From Desulfococcus multivorans (GTDB taxonomy: Bacteria > Desulfobacterota > Desulfobacteria > Desulfobacterales > Desulfococcaceae), in the NCBI RefSeq assembly GCF_001854245.1, contig NZ_CP015381.1, forward strand, positions 1,018,001 to 1,082,000: a stretch of 64,000 bases of DNA, read 5' to 3'. The position numbers and the translations under genes are program-made. Below, piece by piece: positions 1-12,798 of the stretch. The notes under the pieces were generated by a model. It did not search any database and was not told where the DNA came from. It saw only the letters and a program-made list of their open reading frames with translations. Within the stretch, counting starts at the first letter, position 1. The number at the start of each line of letters is the position of its first letter.

Positions 1-1552
1 TTCCGGACTGCTCCAAACGCCAAACAGTGAGCGGAGGAAGCTTTTCGCCGTCGATGCTGAGTCCCGGGGCACCGGATTTGTTCTCGGAGGCTCCGGCAGG
101 GCCAAAAGGGATCTCGCCATAGACAAAAGCTTGTGGGCAGCTGCTGAACACAGTGTTGACCGCGGTAACGAGGCCGGGATCGGAGCGCCAGTTGGTGAGA
201 AGCGTGTATCGGGCTGCAGCGGATCGGGCGGCGGCCATGTAGGCAAAGATATCGGCGCCGCGGAAGCTGTAAATGGCCTGTTTAGGATCGCCGATCAGAA
301 ACAGACGGTGGCCGGGGGTGTCGAAAAGGGTTTTGAAAATATGATATTGAACCGGATCCGTGTCCTGGAATTCGTCGATGAGAGCAGCCTGGTAGCGTCC
401 CCGGATGCGTTCCGCCAATAGGCTGCCTCCCGGGGTTTTGAGGGCTTCACTCATGTTCTGAAGCAGATCGTCGAAGGACTGGCGGTTGCTCTCCCGCATT
501 CGCTCCCGGATTCTTTTGCCGGCGTAGGTAATCAGTTCCCGCTTGAGGTGAACGAGTTTTTGGGCGTAAAGCGCGTTGAGAGCGTCGCAGGCTTGCTTGA
601 ATTCGTCGCACAAGCGAAAGAATGGATGATCTGGAGAGGCGGCGGATTTTTTGGTGCCTTTCGTCAGCCCCGACCGTGTGAATTTATCGAATTTTTCGGG
701 CGGTATCGGATGGGGCGTTGCCCGGCGGAGATAACGCTCCAGGATATCCGTCCACACGGGAATGAGCGCGGTTTTATAGATGCCCCGATGCAGCCCCGGC
801 GCATTCAGAAGAATTTCTACGATTTCTTCTTTACATGATGCCCATGTCTTTTGAAGTGACGCATAGCCCTTTTGGAATGCCGCCTCGGCAATGCGGGTAT
901 CGGGTGTTTCTCCGACAGGGATGACGGCGATGTCCGGCTGGATGTGCCGACTCGAAAGAAGGGCGAACAAGGCTTCGGGATTGGTTTTGGCCAACACGTA
1001 ACGGACGAAGATTGGATCGGCCGTGTAGAGGCGGGTCCGCCAGAAATCCTCGACAACGGCGCGTCGAATACCGTCCTGGTCGGCCGTCAGTTCCGTATCG
1101 AAAAGGGCGCCGCTTTCAAAGGCATTTTCCCGGAGCATTCGATTGCAGAACCCATGGATGGTAAATATGGCCGCTTCATCAAAGTCCCGGACGGCTTCCT
1201 TGAGGGCCTGGATCGCTTCTGCCGAACCGGATTTCGAACGGTGGTCCCATTTCTCCGCAAGCCGTTCAAGGAGACGGTCTCCCATAGCCTCCCCGCGGAG
1301 CACGCCGAGGGCAAACTTGAGACGGTCACGGATCCGACCCTTGAGCTCCTCGGTTGCGGCTTCGGTGAAGGTGACTGCAAGGATACGGCTGATGGGTATC
1401 TTCTGTTCGACGATAAGCCTGAGAACAATCCCTGTGATGGTGTAGGTCTTGCCGGTGCCGGCCCCCGCTTCGATGAGGGTGGTGCCGACCAGGGGACTCT
1501 CCGGCAGATCGAACGGCGGTGGAAGGGTTTCGGGCGCTTCGTCGGTGTTCAC
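1..1552 (-). CDS. recB: RecB, exodeoxyribonuclease V beta subunit (5' part; runs off the left edge)
   Basis: The RecB subunit is the 3'-5' helicase and nuclease of RecBCD, which repairs double-strand breaks in the cytoplasm. About 517 N-terminal residues are visible; the nuclease domain lies outside the window. Translation from a GTG at 1552 gives a UvrD/Rep-type Walker A (AGAGTGKT) near residue 30, an early helicase motif (AVTFTEAATEELKGRI), motif II (DEFQDTDPVQY) near residue 380 and motif III (GDPKQAIYSFRGAD). The GTG lies 4 bp after the recC stop, so the two are translationally linked. A GGAG lies about 13 nt upstream, rather far for a ribosome-binding site. recD, if present, would lie further left. 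The family assignment is very secure; only the exact start is uncertain. Confidence 0.93.
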   Translation of the reverse strand, partial: MNTDEAPETLPPPFDLPESPLVGTTLIEAGAGTGKTYTITGIVLRLIVEQKIPISRILAVTFTEAATEELKGRIRDRLKFALGVLRGEAMGDRLLERLAEKWDHRSKSGSAEAIQALKEAVRDFDEAAIFTIHGFCNRMLRENAFESGALFDTELTADQDGIRRAVVEDFWRTRLYTADPIFVRYVLAKTNPEALFALLSSRHIQPDIAVIPVGETPDTRIAEAAFQKGYASLQKTWASCKEEIVEILLNAPGLHRGIYKTALIPVWTDILERYLRRATPHPIPPEKFDKFTRSGLTKGTKKSAASPDHPFFRLCDEFKQACDALNALYAQKLVHLKRELITYAGKRIRERMRESNRQSFDDLLQNMSEALKTPGGSLLAERIRGRYQAALIDEFQDTDPVQYHIFKTLFDTPGHRLFLIGDPKQAIYSFRGADIFAYMAAARSAAARYTLLTNWRSDPGLVTAVNTVFSSCPQAFVYGEIPFGPAGASENKSGAPGLSIDGEKLPPLTVWRLEQSG

Positions 1553-1556
1553 AGCG

Positions 1557-4500
1557 TTACCGGATCTCCTGTCTGTGGTCAAAAAGCGGCGCAAAGACCG
1601 CGAGGGCTATCTTCTGGAAGGCTTCATCAAAGGGATCGCCGTCGCCGATGCACCGCTGATAATAGATATCTTCGCCTTCGCCGCTGCCATTGTAACCGAC
1701 CCATGATTTCCGGGCGGCCGCCAGGGCGGTTTCCAGGGGCTTCCCGCGCTCCCGGCGTTGTTCGGCAAAGGCCATGGACGATCGGGGGAAGAACGGTAGG
1801 GGCTGTTGAAGGCCTTCCCAATACAGTGTGAGCAGGCGTGCAAGGTGAGCCGCGGCGTTTTCGACAGGTAAAAATTTCCATACCTTGTCTGTTCCGGCGA
1901 CCACCGACTGCCTGGGATGGGGACCCTCCGCGGCGTTCAGGGCGAGGTGTCGGATCCAGGTGTTCAGCTGGTCTCCTGCCTTCACTGTCGCAAACCGATG
2001 CTGCACCCGGCGATCGCCGTGGAATTCGCCAATTCGGCCGGAAAGGCTGAAGCCTTCCAGATCCAGGCGGATGGCCGCGGGCGGTTCGGCGGCCATGCCT
2101 ACCAGGCCTGAGATTTTTTTGAAAAAGGCCGCCGTTTCCACTGACAGTTCTTCATAGAGGGCTTCACCGACACGCCCATGAGGCAGATCTCCGGCGCTCC
2201 GTTTCAAGGCGAACAGAGCTTCGGGCGGTTGTCCCGATAGATGTTTCCGGACCATGTTCTCCGCCAGGATGTAACGATCCAGACCGGCGATGTCGAAAGG
2301 CTCCTTTTCCTCGACGGTAATCTCCCGCTCCGCAAGGAATACCCCCAGGCGATGATTCAGAAGATACTTGTGGGGGTTTCCGAAAAAGCGGCAGAGATGT
2401 TCTATGTCGACGGTGCGCCAGGTATCGTCGGGTTCCGGAAGCCCTGCAGAAATGAAGGGCGGTAGATGTGAGCGCTCGGCGAGGAGCTTCCGGGCCGTGG
2501 TCAGATTGGTTTCGGAATAGCTGAAGAGCCGATTGTCACGATCCGTCGCTTTCGTGAAATAGGCGGGACTGAAGGCTTGAAGCCGATGCCGGGTGATGAT
2601 GGGCGTGTCGAGGTTCGTCCCGTCGTGAAAGATAAATCCCCGTTCGATAACATCCTGGAGTTCGCTGACGAGGACCGACGGTGGAATGACCCCGTTGTCC
2701 CGGATGCTCTGTCCCACATAGCTCACGTAAAGCTTCTCCCGGGCTGAAAGGAGGGTTTCCAGAAAAAGATAGCGATCGTCCTTGCGACGGGAACGGTCCC
2801 CGGGCTTCGGGTGCGCAGCCATAAGATCGAAGCCCGGGGTCGGGGTGTTTCGGGGATAGTCGGCGGCGTTCATGCCCATCAGGCCGATGATCCGGAACGG
2901 GATGCTTCGCATGGGCAGCATGGCACAGAATGTCACGCCGCCGGTGATAAAGCCGAACCCGAAGGCGTCCCGATCGAGTCGACCGGACAGATAGGCTCGA
3001 ATCACCTGGATGTCCACGGGGCGCTCGAACAGTGCCCGGTCCGCCGTCCGGCGAAGTTCGGCGACGGCATCCCCGATGAGTTGGGCGTCTCTCTCGGCGG
3101 CGGCATCGATTTCGAAAAAAGCATCGAGCACCTCGTTCAGGAAACGTGCCCATTCCGCGGGGGGCCTGGGGATCGACAATTGTTCCGTGTGAGAGAACAA
3201 TCGGTCCGTGAATTCGAGAAGGCCGCCCAAAGCCGCCGTTTCCGAGCCCTCCATGGGATCGTAGGGGAGAATGTCGGCGAATGTACGTTCATCTTTTCCA
3301 GCCATGGCGTATCCCATGAGAAGGCGGTCGAGTCCCGCTCGCCAGGTGTGCTCCGAAATATCGGGCAGTCCCAACTTCGCCCGGCTGGGTCCGTCGACAC
3401 CCCAGCGTATCCGGACATCCCGGATCCATTGACGGATGCGGTCGACTTCAGCCTCGTCGAGATCGAATTTCCGGTGGATCCAGGGGCGTTCAAGGAGCGC
3501 CGTCACGTGTGCCGCATCCATGCGGCCGTCGCCGGGGTCGATCAGATCGAGAAAGGCTTCGATAAGACGACTTTCGCTTCGGATGCCTCGGTCGGCGATG
3601 CTGTAAGGAATTCGCTTCGGGTCGCCCGCGGGACGATCGAAGACGGCATGAATGTAAGGGGCATAGGTTTCGATATCCGGCATCATGATGAGAATGTCGC
3701 TGGGTCGGAGGGTTTCGTCTGCCGAAAAGAAAGACAGGAGCTGATCGAAAAGCACCTCTATCTCTCTCATGGGGCTGTGGCAGACGTGAAAGGTGATGGA
3801 TCGGTCCTCGGGAGGGATGCGTTGTCGGGGAGCGTCTTCCGACGGGCGATCGACCCGGTTCAGGATGTCGGATTGGATACAGGCCAGAAGGGTTTCCCGG
3901 CCGGGATCCTCGAAGATGTTTACAACCTCCGGATCGAAGGCGATGAGCATGTCGAAGAAATCCCGGCCAAGAATTCCGAGGGAAGCTAACAGGCTGTTCT
4001 GTTCGCCGATGTGGAGGTCCGCCTCGGGCACCGCCTTTTCCCGGCCTTTGCGAAGCACCCGACGTTGTTCGCTCTTGGAGAGGGTGTCCCCCCAGTACTC
4101 GGCGCAGGGATTCATCAGAAACAGATTGACCTCCCGGTGCAGGGAGAGAATGTCCAGAATTTCCATATGAAAACGCGGCAGACTCGAAATGCCGAAAACC
4201 GATATGCGTTCGGGCAGGATTTCCGAGAGAAGGGGGGCGTCGGCGAGAATGTCGGCGAGAGACCTGCCCAAGGCTGCCTGATGGCGGACTTGCCGGCCTT
4301 CGGAAAGTCGCCGCCAGAGGGCCGGTTGCCAACCTTCGCCGCCGCCTGCCTCCCAGTCAAGAATCCAATCCGGACGGAAAATCAGGTATTGATCGTAAAG
4401 ATCGGCGATCCGTTGGGCGAGTTGAAACCATTTGAGATCTCCGGCGTCGCCGTCAAGGTAATGCCTCAAGGGCGTGAAATCGGGATTTCCCAGTTCGCCG

Positions 4501-4805
4501 GGGAGCGTCGCCATGATGGCCCATGTCATCACCGGGCGCTCGAAAGGTGAATGTTCGGGCAGACCGGGCAGGAGCGCCCGAAAGATGTCGGAATAGACAA
4601 ATGTGTTGGGGAAAGGGAAGGCCATGTTGGCGCAGATGCCGTGACGACGGGCCAGAACCATGGAGAGCCATCGCTCCATGCCGAGGCTCTGGACAACGAC
4701 GATTTCGGGTGTCAAAGGATCGGCCAAAGGGCGGCGGAGGGTATTCGCCAGGGCCGCCGCCAAGGCTTCCAGGCGGTTGCCGGTGAAAAGATGGAAACGC
4801 TTCAC
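1557..4805 (-). CDS. recC: RecC, exodeoxyribonuclease V gamma subunit
   Basis: RecC is the Chi-recognising scaffold subunit of RecBCD. The protein is about 1,082 residues, close to the usual 1,100. Its N-terminus (VKRFHLFTGNRLEAL, then VVVQSLGMERWLSMVL and ANMAFPFPNTFVYSDIF) aligns with the start of E. coli RecC. I therefore place the start at the GTG at 4805. The frame stays open to a TTG at 4907, but the 34 extra residues are Arg/Pro-rich and unlike the family. Inactive helicase-like and nuclease-like domains are expected from the family. The stop is 4 bp from the recB start, so recC and recB form one transcript. Several long plus-strand frames cross this gene; I regard them as high-GC shadows. 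Confidence 0.93.
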   Translation of the reverse strand: MKRFHLFTGNRLEALAAALANTLRRPLADPLTPEIVVVQSLGMERWLSMVLARRHGICANMAFPFPNTFVYSDIFRALLPGLPEHSPFERPVMTWAIMATLPGELGNPDFTPLRHYLDGDAGDLKWFQLAQRIADLYDQYLIFRPDWILDWEAGGGEGWQPALWRRLSEGRQVRHQAALGRSLADILADAPLLSEILPERISVFGISSLPRFHMEILDILSLHREVNLFLMNPCAEYWGDTLSKSEQRRVLRKGREKAVPEADLHIGEQNSLLASLGILGRDFFDMLIAFDPEVVNIFEDPGRETLLACIQSDILNRVDRPSEDAPRQRIPPEDRSITFHVCHSPMREIEVLFDQLLSFFSADETLRPSDILIMMPDIETYAPYIHAVFDRPAGDPKRIPYSIADRGIRSESRLIEAFLDLIDPGDGRMDAAHVTALLERPWIHRKFDLDEAEVDRIRQWIRDVRIRWGVDGPSRAKLGLPDISEHTWRAGLDRLLMGYAMAGKDERTFADILPYDPMEGSETAALGGLLEFTDRLFSHTEQLSIPRPPAEWARFLNEVLDAFFEIDAAAERDAQLIGDAVAELRRTADRALFERPVDIQVIRAYLSGRLDRDAFGFGFITGGVTFCAMLPMRSIPFRIIGLMGMNAADYPRNTPTPGFDLMAAHPKPGDRSRRKDDRYLFLETLLSAREKLYVSYVGQSIRDNGVIPPSVLVSELQDVIERGFIFHDGTNLDTPIITRHRLQAFSPAYFTKATDRDNRLFSYSETNLTTARKLLAERSHLPPFISAGLPEPDDTWRTVDIEHLCRFFGNPHKYLLNHRLGVFLAEREITVEEKEPFDIAGLDRYILAENMVRKHLSGQPPEALFALKRSAGDLPHGRVGEALYEELSVETAAFFKKISGLVGMAAEPPAAIRLDLEGFSLSGRIGEFHGDRRVQHRFATVKAGDQLNTWIRHLALNAAEGPHPRQSVVAGTDKVWKFLPVENAAAHLARLLTLYWEGLQQPLPFFPRSSMAFAEQRRERGKPLETALAAARKSWVGYNGSGEGEDIYYQRCIGDGDPFDEAFQKIALAVFAPLFDHRQEIR

Positions 4806-4942
4806 GGCGTATGGTTCCCGCTGTCGCGGATGCCGGTTTCGATGCCGTGAATCCGGCGCCGGGGCTCTCTGCCTGTTGCGGTCCTGGAGTCGGTATTCAT
4901 ATGACAAGCCTTCGGGGCGGGCATAGACGGCTTTCCTCCATA

Positions 4943-5800
4943 TCAGTAGATCTTGCGTCCCCCGAAGCTGGAACCGATGACCGTGAAGCTGTTCTCGACG
5001 ATGAACAGGGCGTTGGGATCAATGTTGAATACCGCCTCCTCGACGCGCTTCATCTGGATATTGTTGGTGATGGCCATCAGAAGCAGCTTGTCCCTGCCGC
5101 TGTATACGCCCCGGCCTTTGAGGAAAGTGGCGCCCTGATTGAGATCGTGAATGAGGACCTTTGAAATCTCCTCGTTCTTGTCGCTCACAATGAAGATCAC
5201 CTTGCGCTGGTTGAACAGCGACAGGATATGCTCCAGGGATACGGAGGTGATGAAGACCAGGATAACCGATGCAATGAAGATATCCGCATTGTAGTAAGTG
5301 ATGACGAAGCTGAACAGCACGGCGTTGAACATCAGATAGAGCCTGCCGAACCCCATGTTGAACTTCTGGTTGAGGATGACGGCGACGATGTCGAGGCCCC
5401 CGCCTGAGCCCAGGGATCTCAGGACGATGCCGCTTCCTGCACCGCAGATGATGCCGCCGGCGACAGCCGCGTAGATCTGCTCCTGGATGCCGAAATCGAG
5501 GGTGATCAGCTCGGAGGTGAGGGTGAGCGCCACGACCCCGTATAGGCTGTATAAGAAAAAGCGTCGGCTGATATAAAACCAGCCCACGACAAACAGGGGC
5601 AGGTTCAAGAGGAAATACCAGATCCCCGGGCTGAGCCATTCGGTTTTGTAATAGAGCAGGAGGCTCGTGCCGTAGATGCCCCCGGTAATGAAGTTGTGGT
5701 GGACAACGATGCCCTTGGCACCCAGAGAGAACAATGTCGAACCCAAGGTGATCAGTAGAAGGTTCCATGCGGGAGAATAGGTGTATTTTTTGAGATTCAT
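4943..5800 (-). CDS. YitT family membrane protein (YitT membrane domain plus DUF2179)
   Basis: An integral membrane protein of about 285 residues. The first roughly 200 residues hold five or six hydrophobic segments typical of the YitT membrane domain (for example LLITLGSTLFSLGAKGIVV and the Gly-rich GAGSGIVLRSLGSGGGLDI). The soluble C-terminal part (RKVIFIVSDKNEEISKVLI to the end) matches DUF2179, a small regulatory-looking domain. The molecular role of the family is not established. I chose the ATG at 5800 (MNLKKYTYSPAWN) because the 46 residues available upstream, from a TTG at 5938, are charged and not membrane-like. No strong ribosome-binding site precedes 5800, so the start is moderately secure. 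The gene is 137 bp upstream of recC on the same strand; I see no functional link. Confidence 0.85.
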   Translation of the reverse strand: MNLKKYTYSPAWNLLLITLGSTLFSLGAKGIVVHHNFITGGIYGTSLLLYYKTEWLSPGIWYFLLNLPLFVVGWFYISRRFFLYSLYGVVALTLTSELITLDFGIQEQIYAAVAGGIICGAGSGIVLRSLGSGGGLDIVAVILNQKFNMGFGRLYLMFNAVLFSFVITYYNADIFIASVILVFITSVSLEHILSLFNQRKVIFIVSDKNEEISKVLIHDLNQGATFLKGRGVYSGRDKLLLMAITNNIQMKRVEEAVFNIDPNALFIVENSFTVIGSSFGGRKIY

Positions 5801-6362
5801 GATGAATGATTGTATAGCTGTTAAGATGAGGTGTATTTTATGAAATTTCCGGCGGTATAGCCATCTTGATTCTCGATTGCCGTGTTGATCTTCAGGGTTG
5901 CATGAATCCAAAATCTTGCGTTGCTTTTCATTCCTCAATTTATTAAATGCTTAATTATAACAATATATTGGTGTTCAGGTTGCAGGTTTTGCCTGTATCG
6001 CCTGTATGGCAATACCCTGAAGACATTCCCCATAGCAGGATATTCCCTTGGCGACAAGTCCCTCATCACGATAATTCCTATGTGCCGATACATGATCCGC
6101 GGATCTGACGCGTTCTGCCGAAGCCGAAGGGGCGTGTGGCTTTGGCGATTGGCGCTTTTATGCCCTTTCAACTTTTAGTCCCTATCCGGTTGCCTGATGA
6201 AGGGCGCGTCAAATAACGATATTTTTATCATGCGTTGACGTTTGGCGGGTAAAGGGTTTTCAATGGAATTCAGACCGAAGGACCTGGGGATAATGCGGAT
6301 TGATGACGGCACCTGCGGATATTGAAGTATGGCCGGAGAGGAAATCGGTTTGAGAGTGGATC
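5801..6362. other. Intergenic region, 562 bp, no convincing gene
   Basis: AT-rich compared with its neighbours. Short frames exist on both strands, but none has a ribosome-binding site or family-like sequence. On the minus strand a TATAAT (5954-5959) lies upstream of the YitT gene, without a good -35 partner. The right-hand part, 6180-6362, is downstream of pntB; I see no clear U-tailed terminator there. Confidence 0.6.
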
Positions 6363-7762
<1,400 letters not shown>

Positions 7763-7766
<4 letters not shown>

Positions 7767-8053
7767 CGGGAACCGTCCTTTTTCCTGAACATGGCCAGCA
7801 TTCGGTTGGTGACGACATAGCCGCCAACGACGTTGATGGTGGCGAAGATGACCGCAAGGATTCCGAGTACGTGGCTGAATCCCCCTCCTGTGTCGGATAG
7901 ATTCACCGCTGTAATCGCGCCGATCAGGGTGATGCCGGAGATGGCGTTAGCTCCCGACATGAGGGGGGTGTGGAGGGTCGACGGAACCCTGGAAATCAGT
8001 TCAAACCCTAGAAACACGGTCAACATGAACACGAAAAGCATATCGAATGACAT
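7763..8053 (-). CDS. pntA2: PntA2, transhydrogenase alpha subunit, membrane part
   Basis: A 96-residue protein starting MSFDMLFVFMLTVFLGFEL with three hydrophobic helices, ending at a KKDGSR tail. It corresponds to the C-terminal membrane domain of E. coli PntA, here encoded separately as in Rhodospirillum-type three-subunit enzymes. I start it at the ATG at 8053, preceded by GAGAGG at good spacing. The frame is open a further 51 codons upstream, but that Arg/Ser/Pro-rich stretch is not family-like. It lies 52 bp after pntA1 and overlaps pntB by 4 bp. Confidence 0.92.
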
Positions 8054-8105
8054 GGCATATCCTCTCGATTGATGTTGGGGCGACGGCGGACGGCCGTACC
8101 GGGGA

Positions 8106-9224
8106 TCACTCAGGGCGCTTCGACAACACGGCACCGTCCCGCGTCGCGAGGCAGGCCTCGATGATCTTGTTTCCGGCATCGAGTCGGATTGTCTTGGCGT
8201 CGGCATCCCAGAATTCCTGGACCAGGTGAAAGACGTTCATGGCGTACATGGTGCTCGCATCCACCGGCACCCTGCCGGGAAGATTGGCATGCCCCAGGAT
8301 GATGACGCCCTTCTCGTCGACCTCGGCATCTTTCCGGGAACCCTCAACGTTGCCGCCGCTCTCGACCGCCATATCCACCACCACGGTGCCCGGGCGCATG
8401 GCCGCCACCATATCGGCGGTAATGATGCGGGGTGCCGGGCGTCCGAAAACCTGGGCCGTTGTGATGATCATGTCCGACTGAGCGCAGACTTTGGTCATGC
8501 CTTCCCGCTGCATCCGGAGTTGCTCCGGGGTCAGCTCTTTTGCGTAGCCGTCCTGGGTCTGTCCGGTTTCTCCGATATCGATTTTGACGAATTTGGCGCC
8601 GAGGGACTTGACCTGCTCCTCGACAACCGGACGGGTATCAAAGGCGGATACGCGGGCACCAAGCCTTCGGGCCGTTGCGATGGCCTGGAGTCCGGCCACT
8701 CCGACGCCGATCACCAGAACGGCCATGGGCTTGATGGTGCCCGCGGGGGTGGTCATCATCGGCATGATTCTGGCGGACCGGGCTGCGCCGAGAATGACCG
8801 CGACGTAACCCCCGAGGTTGGCCTGGGAACTCAAGGCATCCATTTTCTGGGCGTAGGTCGATCTCGGGATCATCTGCATGCTGACGGCCGTGATTCCCTG
8901 GGCCGCCATGCGGGCTATCCGCTCGGTTTCGCTGAAAGGATCGAGAAAACTGATGTGGAGGGTTCCCGCGGGGATGGCGGAGATCTCTTCATCCGAGGGC
9001 GCCCTGAGACGTGCCAGAACCTGACAGACCTCCGGGACGGTCCCCGGATCGGCCGGCTCGGCTCCGGCTTCCTGGAAGGCACCGTCAGCCAGGCCCATAT
9101 GTTCACCGATCCCCCGCTCCACGACGACTTCGATGCCGATCCTGCGATATCTGTCGATCATGGAAGGCATCACCGCTATGCGGGGCTCACCGAAACGGCG
9201 CTCAGAGACAAAACCGATCTTCAC
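8106..9224 (-). CDS. pntA1: PntA1, transhydrogenase alpha subunit, soluble NAD-binding part
   Basis: The soluble dI subunit that binds NAD(H) on the cytoplasmic face of the transhydrogenase. 372 residues with the alanine dehydrogenase/PNT N-terminal fold (SERRFGEPRIAVMP), the catalytic-loop region (PRSTYAQKMDALSSQANLGG) and a Rossmann nucleotide-binding motif (VLVIGVGVAGLQAIATARRLGARV). The start is the GTG at 9224, because GAGGAGG sits 5 nt upstream. An ATG seven codons earlier at 9245 has no such site. First gene of the split pnt operon. Confidence 0.95.
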   Translation of the reverse strand: MKIGFVSERRFGEPRIAVMPSMIDRYRRIGIEVVVERGIGEHMGLADGAFQEAGAEPADPGTVPEVCQVLARLRAPSDEEISAIPAGTLHISFLDPFSETERIARMAAQGITAVSMQMIPRSTYAQKMDALSSQANLGGYVAVILGAARSARIMPMMTTPAGTIKPMAVLVIGVGVAGLQAIATARRLGARVSAFDTRPVVEEQVKSLGAKFVKIDIGETGQTQDGYAKELTPEQLRMQREGMTKVCAQSDMIITTAQVFGRPAPRIITADMVAAMRPGTVVVDMAVESGGNVEGSRKDAEVDEKGVIILGHANLPGRVPVDASTMYAMNVFHLVQEFWDADAKTIRLDAGNKIIEACLATRDGAVLSKRPE

Positions 9225-9407
9225 TATACCCTCCTCGGGTTGCATCGTCGATAAATGGAACAGGAAAGCAGCCGTACGGTCTGAGGGGGCAACCGTTTTC
9301 GAACTGCGGCCTTCCAGGCAGGCGGCATCCTTTACATTAAATCGAGATTATTTACCCGAAAAAATGATACGCACCGCCGGATCTGTCAAGAAAATTTTAA
9401 ATGGCTT

Positions 9408-11258
9408 TCAGGATTCATGGATTGCCTGTTTTTCAGAAGAGGGTTGATCGGGAGCTGCCGCATGCCGAAGGATGAGGGCCTCGAAGGCGGCATTGTCCAG
9501 CACCTCTTTTTCAAGAAGTGTTTCGGCAATGGTCACCAGGGTCTCCTTGTGCGCCGTCAGCAATCCGGTGACGTGCTTTTCACGCCGGGTAAGGATATCC
9601 TTGACCTCGGCATCCAGTTTTGCAGCGGTTTCCTCGCTGTAATCCCGGCTGCTCATGCCGGTTTGATCGTTGCCGAGAAAGATCGGCGTCTGGCGACGGG
9701 GATAGGTGGACAGGCCGAGGGTCTCTCCCATGCCGTATTCCGAGATCATGGCACGAGCGATATCCGTTGCCCGCTGCAGGTCGTTTCCGGCTCCGGTGGT
9801 CACGTCTTCGAACACCATCTTTTCGGCCACCCGGCCCCCCAGAAGGACGTCGATTTTGCCCAGAAGCTCTTCACGGCTCATGAGGTAGCGGTCCTCGGTG
9901 GGGCGCTGTTGGGTGTATCCCAGGGCGGCAACCCCTCGGGGGATGATGGAAATCTTGTGAACTTTGTCGGCGCCGGGCGTGAAGGCCGCCACCAGGGCAT
10001 GCCCGGTTTCGTGATAGGCGACGATTTTCTTTTCTTTGGGATTGATAACCCTGTTTTTCTTTTCCAGTCCGCCGATGAGACGATCGGCAGCCTCATCCAG
10101 TTCCGTCATACCGACGCTTTTTTTCCGTTTTCGGGCTGCGAGAAGAGCGGCTTCGTTGATGACGTTGGCCAAATCCGCACCTGTGAATCCGGCGGTTTTC
10201 TGGGCGAGCACATGGAGGTCCACCTCCTCGGCCAGTTTGATTTTTCGAGCGTGTATCTTGAGGATGGCTTCCCTCCCGTTGACGTCGGGCCGGTCCACCA
10301 GGACCTGGCGATCGAACCGGCCCGACCGCAGAAGCGCCGGGTCCAGAACCTCGGGGCGGTTGGTGGCCGCCATAATCACAACGCCCTTGCGCGTGTCGAA
10401 CCCGTCCATTTCCACCAGGAGTTGGTTGAGGGTTTGCTCCCGTTCGTCATGACCGCCGAACCCTCCGATACCCCTGGCCTTGCCGATGGCGTCCAATTCG
10501 TCGATAAAGATGATGCACGGGGCCTTTTCCCGGGCCTGGATGAAAAGGTCTCTCACCCGGGCGGCCCCCATGCCCACGAACATCTCGACGAAATCCGATC
10601 CGCTGATGGAGAAGAACGGGACCCCGGCTTCTCCGGCAACGGCTCGTGAAATCAATGTTTTGCCTGTTCCCGGCGGACCGACCAGCAGAACACCTTTGGG
10701 CATCTGGCCCCCCAGTTCCTGATAGATGTGGGGCTCTCTGAGATAGGAGACGATCTCCTGCAACTCTTCCTTGGCTTCATCTGCTCCGGCCACGTCGGCG
10801 AAGCGTGTCTCTACATCCTTTTCCCCCACCAGCTTGGCCTTGTTCTTGCCGAAAGTCATCATTCCGGCCTGGGACATCTGCATTTTCCGCATCATGAAAA
10901 ACCAGATGAGATAGAACAGAAAAATGGGCACCACCCAGGAAAGAAGGGTTTTCAGGAAGGTGTTCTCGACCTCTCCCCTGAACTCCACCTGATGCTGCTC
11001 CAAGGTCCGGGAGAGGTCCGTGTCGACCCGCACCGTAACGAAGACCTCGGGATTTCCGCTTTCATCCAGCATGCGCCCCTTGATCTGCTCCTTTCCGACG
11101 GCGATCTCTTTGACCCGGTTGTCGTTGACGGCCTGGAGAAATTCGCTGTAAGGGATAACCTTGGGTTTAAATTGTCCGAAAATCAAGTTCTGAAGGATGA
11201 GAACGCCCCAGAACGCCAGGATCAGGTAGTAGAAGTTGAATCGGGTGTTTTTTTCCAT
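9408..11258 (-). CDS. ftsH: FtsH, ATP-dependent zinc metalloprotease
   Basis: Membrane-anchored AAA+ protease that degrades misfolded membrane proteins and short-lived regulators. 616 residues, within the family range. Two N-terminal membrane helices (about 8-28 and 105-125) flank a periplasmic domain. The AAA domain has Walker A GPPGTGKT near residue 195, Walker [11 protein letters not shown] and the second region of homology ([20 protein letters not shown]). The zinc site HETGH lies in the peptidase domain, and the usual coiled region precedes a short tail. Monocistronic by position: 183 bp separates its stop from the pntA1 start. All catalytic residues appear intact. Confidence 0.98.
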   Translation of the reverse strand: MEKNTRFNFYYLILAFWGVLILQNLIFGQFKPKVIPYSEFLQAVNDNRVKEIAVGKEQIKGRMLDESGNPEVFVTVRVDTDLSRTLEQHQVEFRGEVENTFLKTLLSWVVPIFLFYLIWFFMMRKMQMSQAGMMTFGKNKAKLVGEKDVETRFADVAGADEAKEELQEIVSYLREPHIYQELGGQMPKGVLLVGPPGTGKTLISRAVAGEAGVPFFSISGSDFVEMFVGMGAARVRDLFIQAREKAPCIIFIDELDAIGKARGIGGFGGHDEREQTLNQLLVEMDGFDTRKGVVIMAATNRPEVLDPALLRSGRFDRQVLVDRPDVNGREAILKIHARKIKLAEEVDLHVLAQKTAGFTGADLANVINEAALLAARKRKKSVGMTELDEAADRLIGGLEKKNRVINPKEKKIVAYHETGHALVAAFTPGADKVHKISIIPRGVAALGYTQQRPTEDRYLMSREELLGKIDVLLGGRVAEKMVFEDVTTGAGNDLQRATDIARAMISEYGMGETLGLSTYPRRQTPIFLGNDQTGMSSRDYSEETAAKLDAEVKDILTRREKHVTGLLTAHKETLVTIAETLLEKEVLDNAAFEALILRHAAAPDQPSSEKQAIHES

Positions 11259-11584
11259 GACCGGCTCTTTTTAATTCAGGAAATATGGCGACGCAGTCTG
11301 ATTCGCGCCGATGCAGCGATGCTTGAATGCTAAAATAAAACTGTTTTATGGGAAAAATCAATAGAAAATCCAAAGTCGCCGACTTCGCAAAAAGTCAGAA
11401 TTTATAGTTATAGCTACATGGTATTGGAGTTGTCCAAGCGTATAAACACTATATACTGTGTCAATATGTCGTTCAAGCGACTTTTTGCGGATGCATCAAA
11501 GTGGGAATATCAAAAACAGAGAGGGTAGGGGATTCGGAGGGGGAGTCGCGCCCCCTCCGATGCAATTACGGGCAAGGAATAGGG
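11259..11584. other. Intergenic region upstream of ftsH, with a possible promoter and an inverted repeat
   Basis: 326 bp between fadA and ftsH, both on the minus strand. Reading toward ftsH, a TGGACA (11431-11436) and a TATAAC (11407-11412), 18 nt apart, could form a weak sigma-70 promoter. A 10-bp inverted pair (GCAAAAAGTC at 11387-11396 and GACTTTTTGC at 11479-11488) brackets it. No gene seen. Confidence 0.4.
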
Positions 11585-12769
<1,185 letters not shown>

Positions 12770-12798
12770 GGTTGAGTTCCTCCTTGGGTTTTAACATC

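Noticed and set aside
872-3989. Long plus-strand reading frames (872-1831 and 2811-3989) across recB/recC
   Set aside because: They run antisense to confidently identified RecB and RecC, have no family motifs and no ribosome-binding sites; typical of GC-rich DNA.
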